The notes: a model not told the origin generated them from the sequence alone. A DNA stretch of 64,000 nucleotides from MGBC163016 sp910588905 (GCA_948616985.1 CAPGDO010000009.1:20236-84235), one strand, 5' to 3'; counted from the stretch's first letter, positions 17,664 to 26,389 are shown. A program made the numbers and translations.

Positions 17664-20600
17664 ATCGAGGATCGATACCGTTTAGGACTGGATGCAGGTT
17701 CGAAGACCATCAAAGCCGTCCTCTTGGATGAAGACGGTTCGCTCGTCCGCGCCCTCTACAAAAGGCACGGTTCCAATATCAAGGAAACGCTGCGTGAGGT
17801 CATCCACGAGCTCACATGGCTCCAGGGGGACCTGCCGGTCACGGTCAGCGTCACCGGATCCGCTGGTATCAGTGTCTCGGAGCTGTTGGGCATCCCTTTC
17901 GTCCAGGAGGTCATCGCCACCACCGAAGCCGTGCGCGCTTACCATCCCGAGGCAGATGCCATCATCGAGCTCGGGGGCGAAGATGCCAAAGTGGTGTATC
18001 TGACCGGTGGCGTAGAGCAGCGCATGAACGCCACCTGCGCGGGAGGCACGGGTGGTTTCATCGACACCATAGCCTTCATGCTAGGAGTGCGCACTTCGAA
18101 CATAAGTACGCTGGCTTTAGGCGCACGCCGCATCTATCCCATTGCCAGTCGCTGTGCGGTCTTCGCCCAGACCGATGTGCGCCCTCTCCTGAACGAAGGG
18201 GCATCCAAGGCAGACATCGCCGCCAGCGCCCTGGACGCCGTGGTCCGTCAGACCTTGGGCGGCCTGGCCTGCGGGCGTCCCATCCAGGGTAACGTGGTGT
18301 TCCTGGGCGGACCCATGGAGTTCATCCCCGCTCTGGTCCAACGTTTCCGGGACGCTCTGGACCTGGACCGACACGCCACCATCAAACCAGAGAACGCCCA
18401 TCTCTATCCGGCCCTCGGTTCTCTGTTCGCTACAGAGCTGGATAGGGACCAGGAGGACCAACGCTACTGGTCTTTGGGTGAGCTCGAACGGGTATTAGCG
18501 AGCGAGGAGACGAAGCTGGATGCCACCGGTCTTGCCCGGCTCGAACCCCTCTTCGACACCGAAGAGGACCTTTCCTGCTTCCAGCAGCGTCACGCCCGGG
18601 CTGACTTCCCCAAGGCCTCGCTGATCGATGCCCAAGGGCCGCTCTACCTCGGCATAGACTCCGGTTCCACCACCGCAAAGCTGGCCTTGATCGACGAAGC
18701 AGGGCATCTCCTCCATGCGGACTACCAACCCATCCGTGGAGACATGATCGGCACCATCCGCTCCCTCCTGGAGCAGATGCTCATCCAACTGCCTCGACAG
18801 GCCCGCAAGGGGGTCGAGCTGCCCTATCTAGCCCAGGCAGCAGCCACCGGCTATGGCGAAGAGACGCTCAGAAAGGGATTTGGGGTGGACCTCGGGATAG
18901 TGGAGACCACAGCCCATGTACGCGCAGCCGAAGAGCTCTGCCCAGATGTCTCCTTCGTCTTAGATATCGGCGGCCAGGACATGAAGTCGCTCTGGCTGTC
19001 GAAGGGGTCAATTAATGATGCGGTATTGAACGAGGCCTGCTCCAGCGGGTGCGGTGCATTCGTGGAAGGCACTGCCCATGGGTTGAGGTCCACTCCCACA
19101 GCCTTCGCCTCGGCGGCCTTGCGAGCAAAAGCCCCGGTGGATCTAGGAACGAAGTGCACGGTCTTCATGGCCTCGCGGGTCAAGCATGCCCAGAAGGTCG
19201 GCGCATCGGTAGAGGATATCGCTGCGGGCGTATCCTATTCGGTAGTCCACAATGCGCTCTATCGGATCATCGGGCGTCAGAGGTTATCGACCCTGGGCAG
19301 CCGGATCGTGGTCCAAGGAGGAGCCTTCAGATCCGATGCTATCCTACGCGCCTTTGAGCTGGCCTGCGGACAAGAGGTCATTCGCCCCAGCAGATCCCAC
19401 CTCATGGGTGCCATAGGAGCCGCCCTCATTGCCCGGGATAGAGCGAAGGCAGGCCAGCGCTCATCGCTCATCTCCTTGGAGCAGCTCAAGGAGATGGAAC
19501 CTGAGCGAAGGTCTGGATGGTGCGCTGGATGCGCCAATGCGTGCAAGCTGTCTGTCCTGGATTTCGGCAATGCCACTCCCCTCATCACAGGGAACCGGTG
19601 CGAGACCGGCTCAGACCCAGCCTTCGTCCGCTTCGGGAGCACCTCTGCTCCTGCCACCCTTGTGCTCCCTGAGCCACTGGAACCTGCCGAGCATCGCCCG
19701 TCACAGCTCCCGAACCTCATCGCCCGAGAGCAAGCGCTCATCACCCAATGCTCCCATCCGAAGAGCACCGGCCAGAGATCCTCTGTGCGCGTAGGGGTGA
19801 TGGATGCCCTGGAGGCTTATGGGCATCTTCCCTTCTGGACGCACCTGATGGCTTCTCTCGGCTTTTCCGTGGTCACTCCTCGCCAGGCCATCCCTCCCAA
19901 GATCAAGGCCAAGGCCTGGGAGACGGTCTCCGCAGAAAGCCTGTGCCATCCAGCGAAGCTGGCTCATGCGAAGGCATTCGACCTGTACGATCAAGGGGTG
20001 GATGCGCTCTTCTTCCCTCAGGCTCAACGAGCATCCCACTGCTCGGTCACCTGCGAGTATCCCTTAGCGCTCAAAGACGGCATCCGTTGGCTGCGAGACG
20101 GAACGGTGCCCTTGATAGCACCCTGTCTCTCTTCCACCAAGCCTTCCGTCCTCCGTAAGGATCCCGAGGACGTGCAGCGCCTTCTGGCGGCGCTGATCCC
20201 TCTGGCAAAGGCTGCTGGCCAGCCCATCTCAGAAGAGGAGCTTCATGGTGCCCTAGAGAAGGCCTGGGCTGAGCAGCTCGGATTCGAACGGACTCTGGCG
20301 AAGGAGACCGAGCAAGCCCTCGCCCTCTTGGAAGAGGATGCGTCTCTGAAAGCGGTCCTGTTGGCCGGAAGGCCCTACCACGCAGATGAGTCCATCATGC
20401 ATGGCATAGATGAGATCCTTTCGTCTCTGGGATTCATCGTGCTCGGGATGACCGGAACCGCTCCGCTCTTGAGAGCGGTGACCCTTGATGGCGAAGACCC
20501 TTCCTGGAAGCAAGCCAAACGGCTGATGAGGGCAGCTCATCTCATCACCTCTCACCCGCGTCTTGAGCTGGTATGCCTCCAATCCTTCGGCTGCGGCTAC

Positions 20601-21503
20601 GATGCCATCTCCTTAGAGAGCGTGCGTTCCTTCCTCCAGCAACTAGGCCATCCGTTCACCGCCCTCAAAGTGGACGAGATGGTGGAGACGGCTCACATCA
20701 GGATCCGCCTGCGCACCCTGGCGGAATCCCTGGATACCGAACGAAGGGGTCTAACTGAGGGTGCCATCCCGGGCACGTCCCTCAAGGCAGATGCCCTTCC
20801 ACCGATACCATCCGATCCATCAGCACCTTCTTCCTCAAGGCGCCCTTTGACAGAAGGTGACGTTGCCCGAGCGCGGCTCTCTCCCTTGAAGGATGCCTGC
20901 TTCACGGCGAATATCCTGGGTGCCCAGGCTTGCAGCGCCTTGGAGGAAGACCCAGATGCCGGTGAGGTCACCTTACCCGAGACCTGCAAGCGCTGCATGA
21001 ACGAAGCGGTGCCGCTCATAGCCGAGCAGACCCTCGGGCTCAGAGCAACCGTGAGATGGACCACACCTTCGGAAGCGGAGGAAGATCCGCGCCTCCCTGT
21101 TCCTGCTGAAGGGAAGGACCGCCCCCGCATCGGGCTTCTGGGCAATCCGCTCCTGGTGTTCGAACCGCTCGTGAATGATGATGCCATCGCGCTGATCGGG
21201 AGCCTGGGATGCCAAGTGGTGCTCCCTGAAGAGCACGCCCTCTATGCTGAGAACGTCAGCTATCTCGATCAGCTTGACCGCTTCCATGAGCTTGGAGTGG
21301 ATCATGTGATCTACCTCCAGAGCTTCGGCTGCGTGAAGGGTCACGTCCACGCCCGGGGACAACTCCACCGCTTCGCCGAACGCTTCCCTGATATGCCGAT
21401 CACGGTCATCGACCACGACCCGGAATCCTCTGCGCTCAACCGTGAGAACCGCATCCGCCTCATCGTGGAGGCAGCGAAACGACGCGCAAGGGTCCAGGAA
21501 TGA
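17664..21503 (+). CDS. Double-ASKHA 2-hydroxyacyl-CoA dehydratase activase-like protein (BadF/BcrA + DUF2229)
   Basis: About 1280 aa. Two BadF/BadG/BcrA ASKHA ATPase domains lie in tandem ('LGLDAGSKTIKAVLLD' and 'LGIDSGSTTAKLALID'), with 'GGTGGF' and 'CSSGCGAF' cluster-region loops. They are followed by a DUF2229/HgdB-like region ('GVMDALEAYGHLPFW') and a C-terminal half with 'GRPYHADESIMHGIDEIL'. Such fused proteins are assumed to couple ATP hydrolysis to low-potential electron transfer; the substrate is unknown. No ATG, GTG or TTG occurs in frame between TTG 17562, which lies inside the divergent helicase gene, and the first conserved block. AAGGAA at 17652-17657 points to an ATC start at 17664 or 17661. 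Confidence 0.85.
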   Translation: MEDRYRLGLDAGSKTIKAVLLDEDGSLVRALYKRHGSNIKETLREVIHELTWLQGDLPVTVSVTGSAGISVSELLGIPFVQEVIATTEAVRAYHPEADAIIELGGEDAKVVYLTGGVEQRMNATCAGGTGGFIDTIAFMLGVRTSNISTLALGARRIYPIASRCAVFAQTDVRPLLNEGASKADIAASALDAVVRQTLGGLACGRPIQGNVVFLGGPMEFIPALVQRFRDALDLDRHATIKPENAHLYPALGSLFATELDRDQEDQRYWSLGELERVLASEETKLDATGLARLEPLFDTEEDLSCFQQRHARADFPKASLIDAQGPLYLGIDSGSTTAKLALIDEAGHLLHADYQPIRGDMIGTIRSLLEQMLIQLPRQARKGVELPYLAQAAATGYGEETLRKGFGVDLGIVETTAHVRAAEELCPDVSFVLDIGGQDMKSLWLSKGSINDAVLNEACSSGCGAFVEGTAHGLRSTPTAFASAALRAKAPVDLGTKCTVFMASRVKHAQKVGASVEDIAAGVSYSVVHNALYRIIGRQRLSTLGSRIVVQGGAFRSDAILRAFELACGQEVIRPSRSHLMGAIGAALIARDRAKAGQRSSLISLEQLKEMEPERRSGWCAGCANACKLSVLDFGNATPLITGNRCETGSDPAFVRFGSTSAPATLVLPEPLEPAEHRPSQLPNLIAREQALITQCSHPKSTGQRSSVRVGVMDALEAYGHLPFWTHLMASLGFSVVTPRQAIPPKIKAKAWETVSAESLCHPAKLAHAKAFDLYDQGVDALFFPQAQRASHCSVTCEYPLALKDGIRWLRDGTVPLIAPCLSSTKPSVLRKDPEDVQRLLAALIPLAKAAGQPISEEELHGALEKAWAEQLGFERTLAKETEQALALLEEDASLKAVLLAGRPYHADESIMHGIDEILSSLGFIVLGMTGTAPLLRAVTLDGEDPSWKQAKRLMRAAHLITSHPRLELVCLQSFGCGYDAISLESVRSFLQQLGHPFTALKVDEMVETAHIRIRLRTLAESLDTERRGLTEGAIPGTSLKADALPPIPSDPSAPSSSRRPLTEGDVARARLSPLKDACFTANILGAQACSALEEDPDAGEVTLPETCKRCMNEAVPLIAEQTLGLRATVRWTTPSEAEEDPRLPVPAEGKDRPRIGLLGNPLLVFEPLVNDDAIALIGSLGCQVVLPEEHALYAENVSYLDQLDRFHELGVDHVIYLQSFGCVKGHVHARGQLHRFAERFPDMPITVIDHDPESSALNRENRIRLIVEAAKRRARVQE

Positions 21504-21506
21504 GAA

Positions 21507-21532
21507 AGAGGCTGAGCCGAAGCCCAGCCTCT
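21507..21532. terminator. Stem-loop between convergent genes
   Basis: AGAGGCTG (21507-21514) pairs perfectly with CAGCCTCT (21525-21532), four bases after the activase stop. It is followed by A8-G8 rather than T on the plus strand, and by TTTCTC on the minus strand. It fits a weak terminator for the minus-strand operon better than one for the plus strand. Confidence 0.45.
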
Positions 21533-21565
21533 CAAAAAAAAGGGGGGGGTATCAGAAAGGCTTCC

Positions 21566-21817
21566 TTAGGCCTTGTCTGCAGCATCACCGATGCGATCAG
21601 CATCCTCGGCAGCAACCTGTGCCACCGCGCTGCCATCCTCAAGGGCCTCTTCCGCCCTTGCAGCGCGACCATAGGCCTCGGCAGCCTCCGCCGCTTCGCC
21701 GACTTCGCCCAGGACGCCCCTATCATCATGCTCCCGCGCATCGAATTCACGCTCGATGGCTTCAGCCTTCACAGACTCCTCTTCTTTGATGGCTACTTCC
21801 CTATCCAGTTCGCTCAT
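21566..21817 (-). CDS. Small acidic alanine-rich protein, 83 aa
   Basis: Low-complexity, strongly acidic protein (Glu/Asp/Ala) with probable continuous helix ('EVGEAAEAAEAYGRAARAEEALE'). No Cys, signal or membrane segment. A strong ribosome-binding site, GAGAGGAGAAGG, lies three bases upstream of the ATG, which supports translation. It is last in the molybdoenzyme-FKBP-ATPase run. I do not recognise a family. Confidence 0.6.
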   Translation of the reverse strand: MSELDREVAIKEEESVKAEAIEREFDAREHDDRGVLGEVGEAAEAAEAYGRAARAEEALEDGSAVAQVAAEDADRIGDAADKA

Positions 21818-21884
21818 GGTCCTTCTCCTCTCGTTTCATCGGTCTTGTTCTCACGAGGGTTGCCGGATACCCTATTCCCGGCAT
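21801..21884 (-). CDS. Possible 27-aa ORF after the DnaA-like gene
   Basis: ATG at 21884 is preceded by AAGGAGG with five bases between, and reads MPGIGYPATLVRTRP and twelve more mostly charged residues. It overlaps the start of the acidic-protein gene by 17 bp in another frame. The Shine-Dalgarno is excellent, but the peptide shows no recognisable character. It may serve only to couple translation. Confidence 0.25.
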   Translation of the reverse strand: MPGIGYPATLVRTRPMKREEKDHERTG

Positions 21885-21894
21885 CAGACCCTCC

Positions 21895-22596
21895 TTAAGA
21901 GACGCCAAGAAGCTCCCGTACCCGCTCAGCCTTTAGCTCGCTTCCTGCGGGCTCCTCTGTCTGGGTCAAGAGATAGCGGACGGCGTTGCGGATATCATCG
22001 GGGCCTTGGGCGAAACCGTTGGCGATGAAGGCCAAGGCATCATCGCTGAGCACAGGAGCACTGTCGCGGCTTCCCCGGACCGTGTCCTGCACGCGCCGGG
22101 CGAACTCCACCCATCCAGACCCGTCCAACGGCTCCACGCTGATCTGCCGAAAGCCATCCAATGCGCCTTCGAGCTCTGGTCCATCCACCTCTGCCATGGG
22201 AACGTCGGAGATGACCACCGTGCTCAAACCCTTGGCATTGCGGGCACTCAGGAGCAGCCGCGCCAACGACGGTCCGATATCAGGGGCCGCGAAGAGGCTC
22301 TCGAACCCGTCCAAGAGCAGGATGTCCACCTCTCCTATCTCATCCAGGAAGCCATCGTTCACGCCGCTCTTGAGCGATGCCATCACCTCTTGGCTGTGGC
22401 AGGAGATGATCCTCCGGGTGGAGAGCAGATCCTTCTCTCGTCCCCGCGCGTAGGCCACTGATGACTTCCCTGAACCCGCAGGGCCCCAGATGAACAGCCG
22501 CTGCGCTTCCGGATGGCTCCTCCCGATGGATAGGATGGCCTCGAATGCCTCCTTGTTCCCCTCGGTGATGACCATCTCATCAAGCAGTGTGGTCAT
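21895..22596 (-). CDS. DnaA/Hda-like AAA+ ATPase, 233 aa
   Basis: Single AAA+ module. Walker A GPAGSGKS is at 38-45 and Walker B is 'VDILLLDGFES', where D96 is followed by Gly instead of the usual second acidic residue of DnaA (DD). The lid has 'DDALAFIANGFAQGPDDIRNAVRYLL', like DnaA domain III, here cited only to show the match around the R-N-A-V segment. No C-terminal DnaA DNA-binding HTH is present, as in Hda. ATG 22596 overlaps the end of the Cys-rich gene by 17 bp, with GAGGTGGG upstream, so they are translationally coupled. Role in the molybdoenzyme operon is unknown. Confidence 0.75.
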   Translation of the reverse strand: MTTLLDEMVITEGNKEAFEAILSIGRSHPEAQRLFIWGPAGSGKSSVAYARGREKDLLSTRRIISCHSQEVMASLKSGVNDGFLDEIGEVDILLLDGFESLFAAPDIGPSLARLLLSARNAKGLSTVVISDVPMAEVDGPELEGALDGFRQISVEPLDGSGWVEFARRVQDTVRGSRDSAPVLSDDALAFIANGFAQGPDDIRNAVRYLLTQTEEPAGSELKAERVRELLGVS

Positions 22597-22825
22597 GGGT
22601 TCCCACCTCGCTTCCCCTTTGAGGGCTTCTCTCTTGCGATGAGCTGCGCGCTTTCCCTGCTCCGGCAGGTTGGAAGGCAACGTATCCACAGGCAGAACAG
22701 GTGCCCGTAGCCGGGTCCACCTCACCTCCGCACTGGAAGCAGGTGATGGTAGCGGGAGGGGTGTAGAAGATGCTGTCCTCCCGATACTTGCCGCACCGAC
22801 CGCATTGGGTGCAGGGATAGCACAT
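22580..22825 (-). CDS. Cys-rich zinc-ribbon-like small protein, 81 aa (paralogue of 40142-40327)
   Basis: Starts MCYPCTQCGRCG and then carries 'CFQCGGEVD' and 'CSACGY', that is four CxxC pairs in the first 50 residues. The tail is a basic, Ser-rich linker. A second gene in this window begins MCYPCTHCNKCG, so this is a small family. The cysteines could bind zinc or an Fe-S cluster. It lies 15 bp after the FKBP gene and overlaps the AAA+ gene. Function unknown. Confidence 0.7.
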   Translation of the reverse strand: MCYPCTQCGRCGKYREDSIFYTPPATITCFQCGGEVDPATGTCSACGYVAFQPAGAGKARSSSQERSPQRGSEVGTHDHTA

Positions 22826-22840
22826 GGCGTCCGGGCCCTT

Positions 22841-23275
22841 CTAGTCCATTCCCACGAGCTTGACCCAGTAATCCAGGGTCTTGCCCGCGAAGGGATGGTT
22901 GAAGTCTATCCGCACGTTGTCATCGGTCAGCTCTGTCACGAAGGCTGGCTGGCGCCTGCCATCCTCAGGGTTGGTGTGGAACAGCACATCACCCACCTTC
23001 AAGGTATATCCCTCATCTATCAGATGCTTGGGATACCACTGGGCAAGTTGTTCCTGGTATGCGCCATAGCCAAGCTCTGGAGGGATCTCCAGCTGCTTCT
23101 CCTGGCCCACTTCCATGCCAACGAGCGCTTCCTCGATGCCACGGGGCAGCTTCATGTCACCTATCATCACGCGCAGCGGCTCCCCTTCGGAGCGGTCATC
23201 GAGTATCTTCTCGCCCTTAGCGCCACCCTTGTACAGGATGTGGACCACGCTGCCTGTATGAACCTTCTCACCCAT
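22841..23275 (-). CDS. SlyD-like FKBP-type peptidyl-prolyl isomerase
   Basis: 144 aa. FKBP fold with 'VHILYKGG', 'PLRVMIGDMKLPRGIEEAL' and 'VGQEKQLEIPPELGYG', with an inserted flap region as in SlyD. It lacks the His/Cys-rich metal-binding tail of E. coli SlyD. ATG 23275 follows AGGAGA; an upstream in-frame start at 23311 adds 12 residues. Located after a molybdoenzyme-ferredoxin pair, it may assist their folding or cofactor insertion; this is inference. Confidence 0.88.
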   Translation of the reverse strand: MGEKVHTGSVVHILYKGGAKGEKILDDRSEGEPLRVMIGDMKLPRGIEEALVGMEVGQEKQLEIPPELGYGAYQEQLAQWYPKHLIDEGYTLKVGDVLFHTNPEDGRRQPAFVTELTDDNVRIDFNHPFAGKTLDYWVKLVGMD

Positions 23276-23365
23276 GGCTCTCCTACCCTCGTGAACCTCA
23301 TTGGGCCGCACGGCATCCGCACGGCCCGGTATGCTTGCTCTTCTGCTCAGAAGACCACTGACCCT

Positions 23366-23851
23366 CTAGGCTTCTGTCTCGTCTATCTCGCCCACCTTGG
23401 TGTCATGGCGATGCACGGCATAGCTCGCCTTGCCCGTACCCTGAACATCGATATGCGCTGCCTTGTGGGTGCTCTTGTTCTTGGAGACGAATGCACCCTT
23501 GGCGCTGATGGGATCGAATTCGGGCACCACCAGGAACTGCTTGGGCTTCTCTGCCAGCTTCTTCGCCAGCTCTTCCACAGGTCCATAGGTGATGATGTTG
23601 GCCAAGCAATGATGCACGCACATGGGCTCGCGGCCCTTGGCGGTGCGATCAGCGCATAGGTCGCACAGATCGGTCACGATAGGCCAGTTATTGAAGTTCC
23701 AGTGATCCTCGGTGATCTTCCAAGGGCCGTCCACGAACACCTTGATGCCCGTCTTGCCCACCGGATAGTCATGCTCTTCCTGGCAGGTCACCTGGCACGA
23801 GCCGCAGTTCGTGCAGTATTCGTAATCGAATAGAAGTCCGTAAGTCGCCAT
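23366..23851 (-). CDS. Short DmsB-like [4Fe-4S] ferredoxin subunit
   Basis: 161 aa. First cluster group C13, C16, C19, C23 ('YCTNCGSCQVTC'). Second group 'CDLCADRTAKGREPMCVHHC'. The pattern parallels the two 115-aa ferredoxins of this locus, with a C-terminal extension of about 45 residues. It starts two bases after the molybdoenzyme stop. No membrane or Tat signal, so it is an electron carrier to the cytoplasmic molybdoenzyme. Confidence 0.9.
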   Translation of the reverse strand: MATYGLLFDYEYCTNCGSCQVTCQEEHDYPVGKTGIKVFVDGPWKITEDHWNFNNWPIVTDLCDLCADRTAKGREPMCVHHCLANIITYGPVEELAKKLAEKPKQFLVVPEFDPISAKGAFVSKNKSTHKAAHIDVQGTGKASYAVHRHDTKVGEIDETEA

Positions 23852-23853
23852 GG

Positions 23854-26229
23854 TTACACCAGCTTTCCAAACTTATCCCAGATGAGGTCCATATCGGTGT
23901 CGTAGTTCTCAGCGATGGGCTCCACCTTGCAGACCAGGCACTTGTTGGGAGCGCCGAAGCCGAGCTTGCCGAAATGGAAGTTGGGGAGCAGGTTGTTGAT
24001 GTTGGAGCGGAAGTTGCCGTAGAGATTCGGCTCGTTGCCGTCCTCCTCGGGGAACCACCAAGCATGCTGAGCGTGGATGGTCTTCTCGTCCACGATCTCA
24101 GAGACGCGGGCCTTCTGCACGCACTCGCCGAAGGGGCTCGTCAGCTTGACCCACTGGCCGTCGGTGATGCCCAGCTTCTTCGCGGTCTCCGGGTTGATCT
24201 CGGTGATCGGGTTCGGGCAGAGCTCGCGCAGACGCGGGATCTGCCTGTGCTCGGAGTGGAAGAAGGCCGTGGTGCGGGCACCGGTGGTCAGGATGAAGGG
24301 ATACTCCTCCATGAGCTTCGGATCCACCGGACCGAATTCGGGCTCCTCGTAGTAGGGCAGCGGGTCCTCGCCGAACTGCTCGAAGGCCGTGGACCACAGC
24401 TCGATGCGGCCGGTGGGGGTGGCGAAGCCAGGGCCGCCGTCAGTGCGCATCTCGCCGCGCTCGTACTTGTAGTAGTCGACCGGGATCTGGCTGACGACGC
24501 ACTTGGACACCTTGTCGAAGTATTCGCCGTTCTGACGCTCACCCAGACGCAGCGCCTCCATGAACTCCTTAGCGGAGCGGAACTTGAATTCGTTGGCCCA
24601 GAGCTCCGGACGCAGGCGACGGCCCAGCTCATAGCAGAGCTCGTAGTCAGTCAGGCAATCGCCCACTTCGATGGCCTTGTTCATGAAGCCGGCGGTGACG
24701 GTGCAGGGAGCATAATGGGTGAACACGGTGCCCTCGCGCTCGGCGATGGTCTTCAGCGGCAGGAAGATGTCGCAGGAGGCCTCGATGGAGGGATTCATGA
24801 ACGTGTCGAACCCGATGCAGAACTCCAGAGAGTTGACGATGGCATCGTGCCAGCGCTTCGGCTCCATGGAGGTGCAGCTCATGAGGTTGTTGCCCGCATA
24901 GAAGCCCATCTTGATGGGATAGGGCTTGCCAGTCTCCAGGGCCTCCAGCATGAGGTCGGCATGGGCGTTCAGGATGATCATGCAGTAGGCCGGATACTGA
25001 TCCAGGCCCACCATCTTCTGCTGGAGCTCTTCGCCAAGGCCCTTCTCGAATCCAAAGCCTGCCTCGTTGTGACCGGCTCCCGTGCCTGGGAGGATCTGGC
25101 CGCCCGGTGCGTCCAAGTTGCCGGTGATGGCCATGAGGTCAACGGTGATCTGACCATGCTGCATGCCATTGGTCTTCTGGTCAGCGGCCAGGCCCCACTG
25201 GATGGCAGCGGGCTTGGCGGTGGCGTACATGCGGGCTGCTTCGTAGATCTTCTCTACAGGCACATCGCAGATCTCGGCCGCCTTCTCTGCAGGCATCGTA
25301 GCCACGCGCTCGGCCAATTGCTCGAAGCCGTAGCACCAGTACTCTACGAAATCATGGTCATAGAGGTCTTCCTTGATGATGATGTCGCACATGGCCATGC
25401 CCAAGGCGGTGTCGGTACCGCTGCGCAGCTGCAGATGGATGTCAGCGCGTGCCGCCAGCCAGGTGACGCGCGGATCGATCACGATCAGGCGCGTGCCACG
25501 GCGCATGGCATCCACCACCGCATGGCCGAAGAACCCGTCCGGGTTGGACTCCAGAGGCGCCTTGCCCCAGACCACCAGCACCTCGGTGAGGTCATAGCGT
25601 GGATCATCCCAACGGCCCGGCAGCGCGCCCGCGTAATCCCACTCCGGATAGGTGGTGCCGCCGATGTAGGCGATGGCAGCCAGACGCGGCGTATAGCAGG
25701 CATAGCCGGATTGGCTATAGCAGAAGTTCGGTGTACCGAAGCACATGGTGCTATAGGGGGCGAAGGTGCCACCCTCGCGACCGGTACCCGCGAACACCAC
25801 GATGGACTCACGACCGTAGGCATCGGTGATGCGGTCGTATTCGCCCTTGATGATGTCGAAGGCCTCTTCCCAGCTGATCTGCTCCCATGCATCGGCATTG
25901 CCGCGGTCCTTCGGATCGCGCTTCATAGGATGCAGGAGGCGAGCGGGGTTATAGACATAGTCCTTGAGCGCAATGCACCGCGGACAGAGCCTACCCTGGG
26001 TGACCGGGTTGTTCTCATCTCCCTCTACGCGGACGAGCTTGCCCTCATCGTTCACGTAGAGCTTGAGGCCGCATCCCACCGGATGGCATCCCGGCGGTGA
26101 CCAAGGGCTCGTGCGCGTAACGGTGAGGCCGTCCTCCTCGTAGCGCCAAGGCTTCCCGATGTCATTCACATCGGAGAGCGTGTCGAGCTTGACAACCGCA
26201 GCAGTCTTGTAGAAATCGTCTTCGCTCAT
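23854..26229 (-). CDS. DMSO-reductase-family molybdopterin oxidoreductase, 791 aa
   Basis: Cluster cysteines C48, C53, C82 and C85 ('GCHPVGCGLKLYV', 'LCPRC'). Family blocks include 'WEQISWEEAFDIIKGEY', 'VLVVWGKAPLESNPDGF', 'GTRLIVIDPRVTWLAARAD' and a C-terminal cofactor-binding domain ('TTGARTTAFFHSEHRQ'). It shares the 'YEEDGLTVTRT' N-terminus with the two other enzymes of this region. No Tat signal. ATG 26229 follows AAGGA; an upstream start at 26259 adds ten residues. It begins an operon preceded by the ~40-bp motif at 26350-26389. The substrate is not deducible. Confidence 0.9.
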   Translation of the reverse strand: MSEDDFYKTAAVVKLDTLSDVNDIGKPWRYEEDGLTVTRTSPWSPPGCHPVGCGLKLYVNDEGKLVRVEGDENNPVTQGRLCPRCIALKDYVYNPARLLHPMKRDPKDRGNADAWEQISWEEAFDIIKGEYDRITDAYGRESIVVFAGTGREGGTFAPYSTMCFGTPNFCYSQSGYACYTPRLAAIAYIGGTTYPEWDYAGALPGRWDDPRYDLTEVLVVWGKAPLESNPDGFFGHAVVDAMRRGTRLIVIDPRVTWLAARADIHLQLRSGTDTALGMAMCDIIIKEDLYDHDFVEYWCYGFEQLAERVATMPAEKAAEICDVPVEKIYEAARMYATAKPAAIQWGLAADQKTNGMQHGQITVDLMAITGNLDAPGGQILPGTGAGHNEAGFGFEKGLGEELQQKMVGLDQYPAYCMIILNAHADLMLEALETGKPYPIKMGFYAGNNLMSCTSMEPKRWHDAIVNSLEFCIGFDTFMNPSIEASCDIFLPLKTIAEREGTVFTHYAPCTVTAGFMNKAIEVGDCLTDYELCYELGRRLRPELWANEFKFRSAKEFMEALRLGERQNGEYFDKVSKCVVSQIPVDYYKYERGEMRTDGGPGFATPTGRIELWSTAFEQFGEDPLPYYEEPEFGPVDPKLMEEYPFILTTGARTTAFFHSEHRQIPRLRELCPNPITEINPETAKKLGITDGQWVKLTSPFGECVQKARVSEIVDEKTIHAQHAWWFPEEDGNEPNLYGNFRSNINNLLPNFHFGKLGFGAPNKCLVCKVEPIAENYDTDMDLIWDKFGKLV

Positions 26230-26349
26230 GTCACATCCTTCCTCTCTCTGATAAGGCAAGGCATCCCCTTGAACCCCTGCCTCTTCACGCTATAGGCTAG
26301 ATTCCCTTCTCCTGCCCTGTCGACGTGGCATGTGGGGTATCTTGTGCCG

Positions 26350-26389
26350 TACTCAATAATTGATGATGGTCTGAACGGGACGTTCTTCC
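26350..26389 (-). promoter_or_regulatory. Conserved ~40-bp upstream motif, copy 1
   Basis: On the plus strand it begins TACTCAATAATTGATGATGG and continues through CTGAACGGG to TTCTTCC. It matches 36922-36962 almost base for base. It contains two inverted repeats, TCAAT-N-ATTGA and GAACG-GGA-CGTTC. It lies about 120 bp upstream of the molybdoenzyme start and directly abuts the stop of the corrinoid gene. Candidate operator for the local LuxR regulators. Confidence 0.65.

Noticed and set aside
17640..21503. RACE-type corrinoid activator as identity of the double-ASKHA protein
   Set aside because: The sequence has two BadF/BcrA-type domains and a DUF2229-like region, not the N-terminal plant-type ferredoxin plus DUF4445 of RACE proteins. 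A functional link is kept only as speculation.
21533..21549. A8-G8 homopolymer as a phase-variation switch
   Set aside because: It lies between convergent stops and not in a promoter or reading frame of a variable gene.
23974..26100. Open frame of 708 codons on the plus strand
   Set aside because: It lies entirely antisense to the 791-aa molybdoenzyme gene. Its His/Leu/Gly/Val-rich translation has no motif and is a mirror of codon bias in GC-rich DNA.
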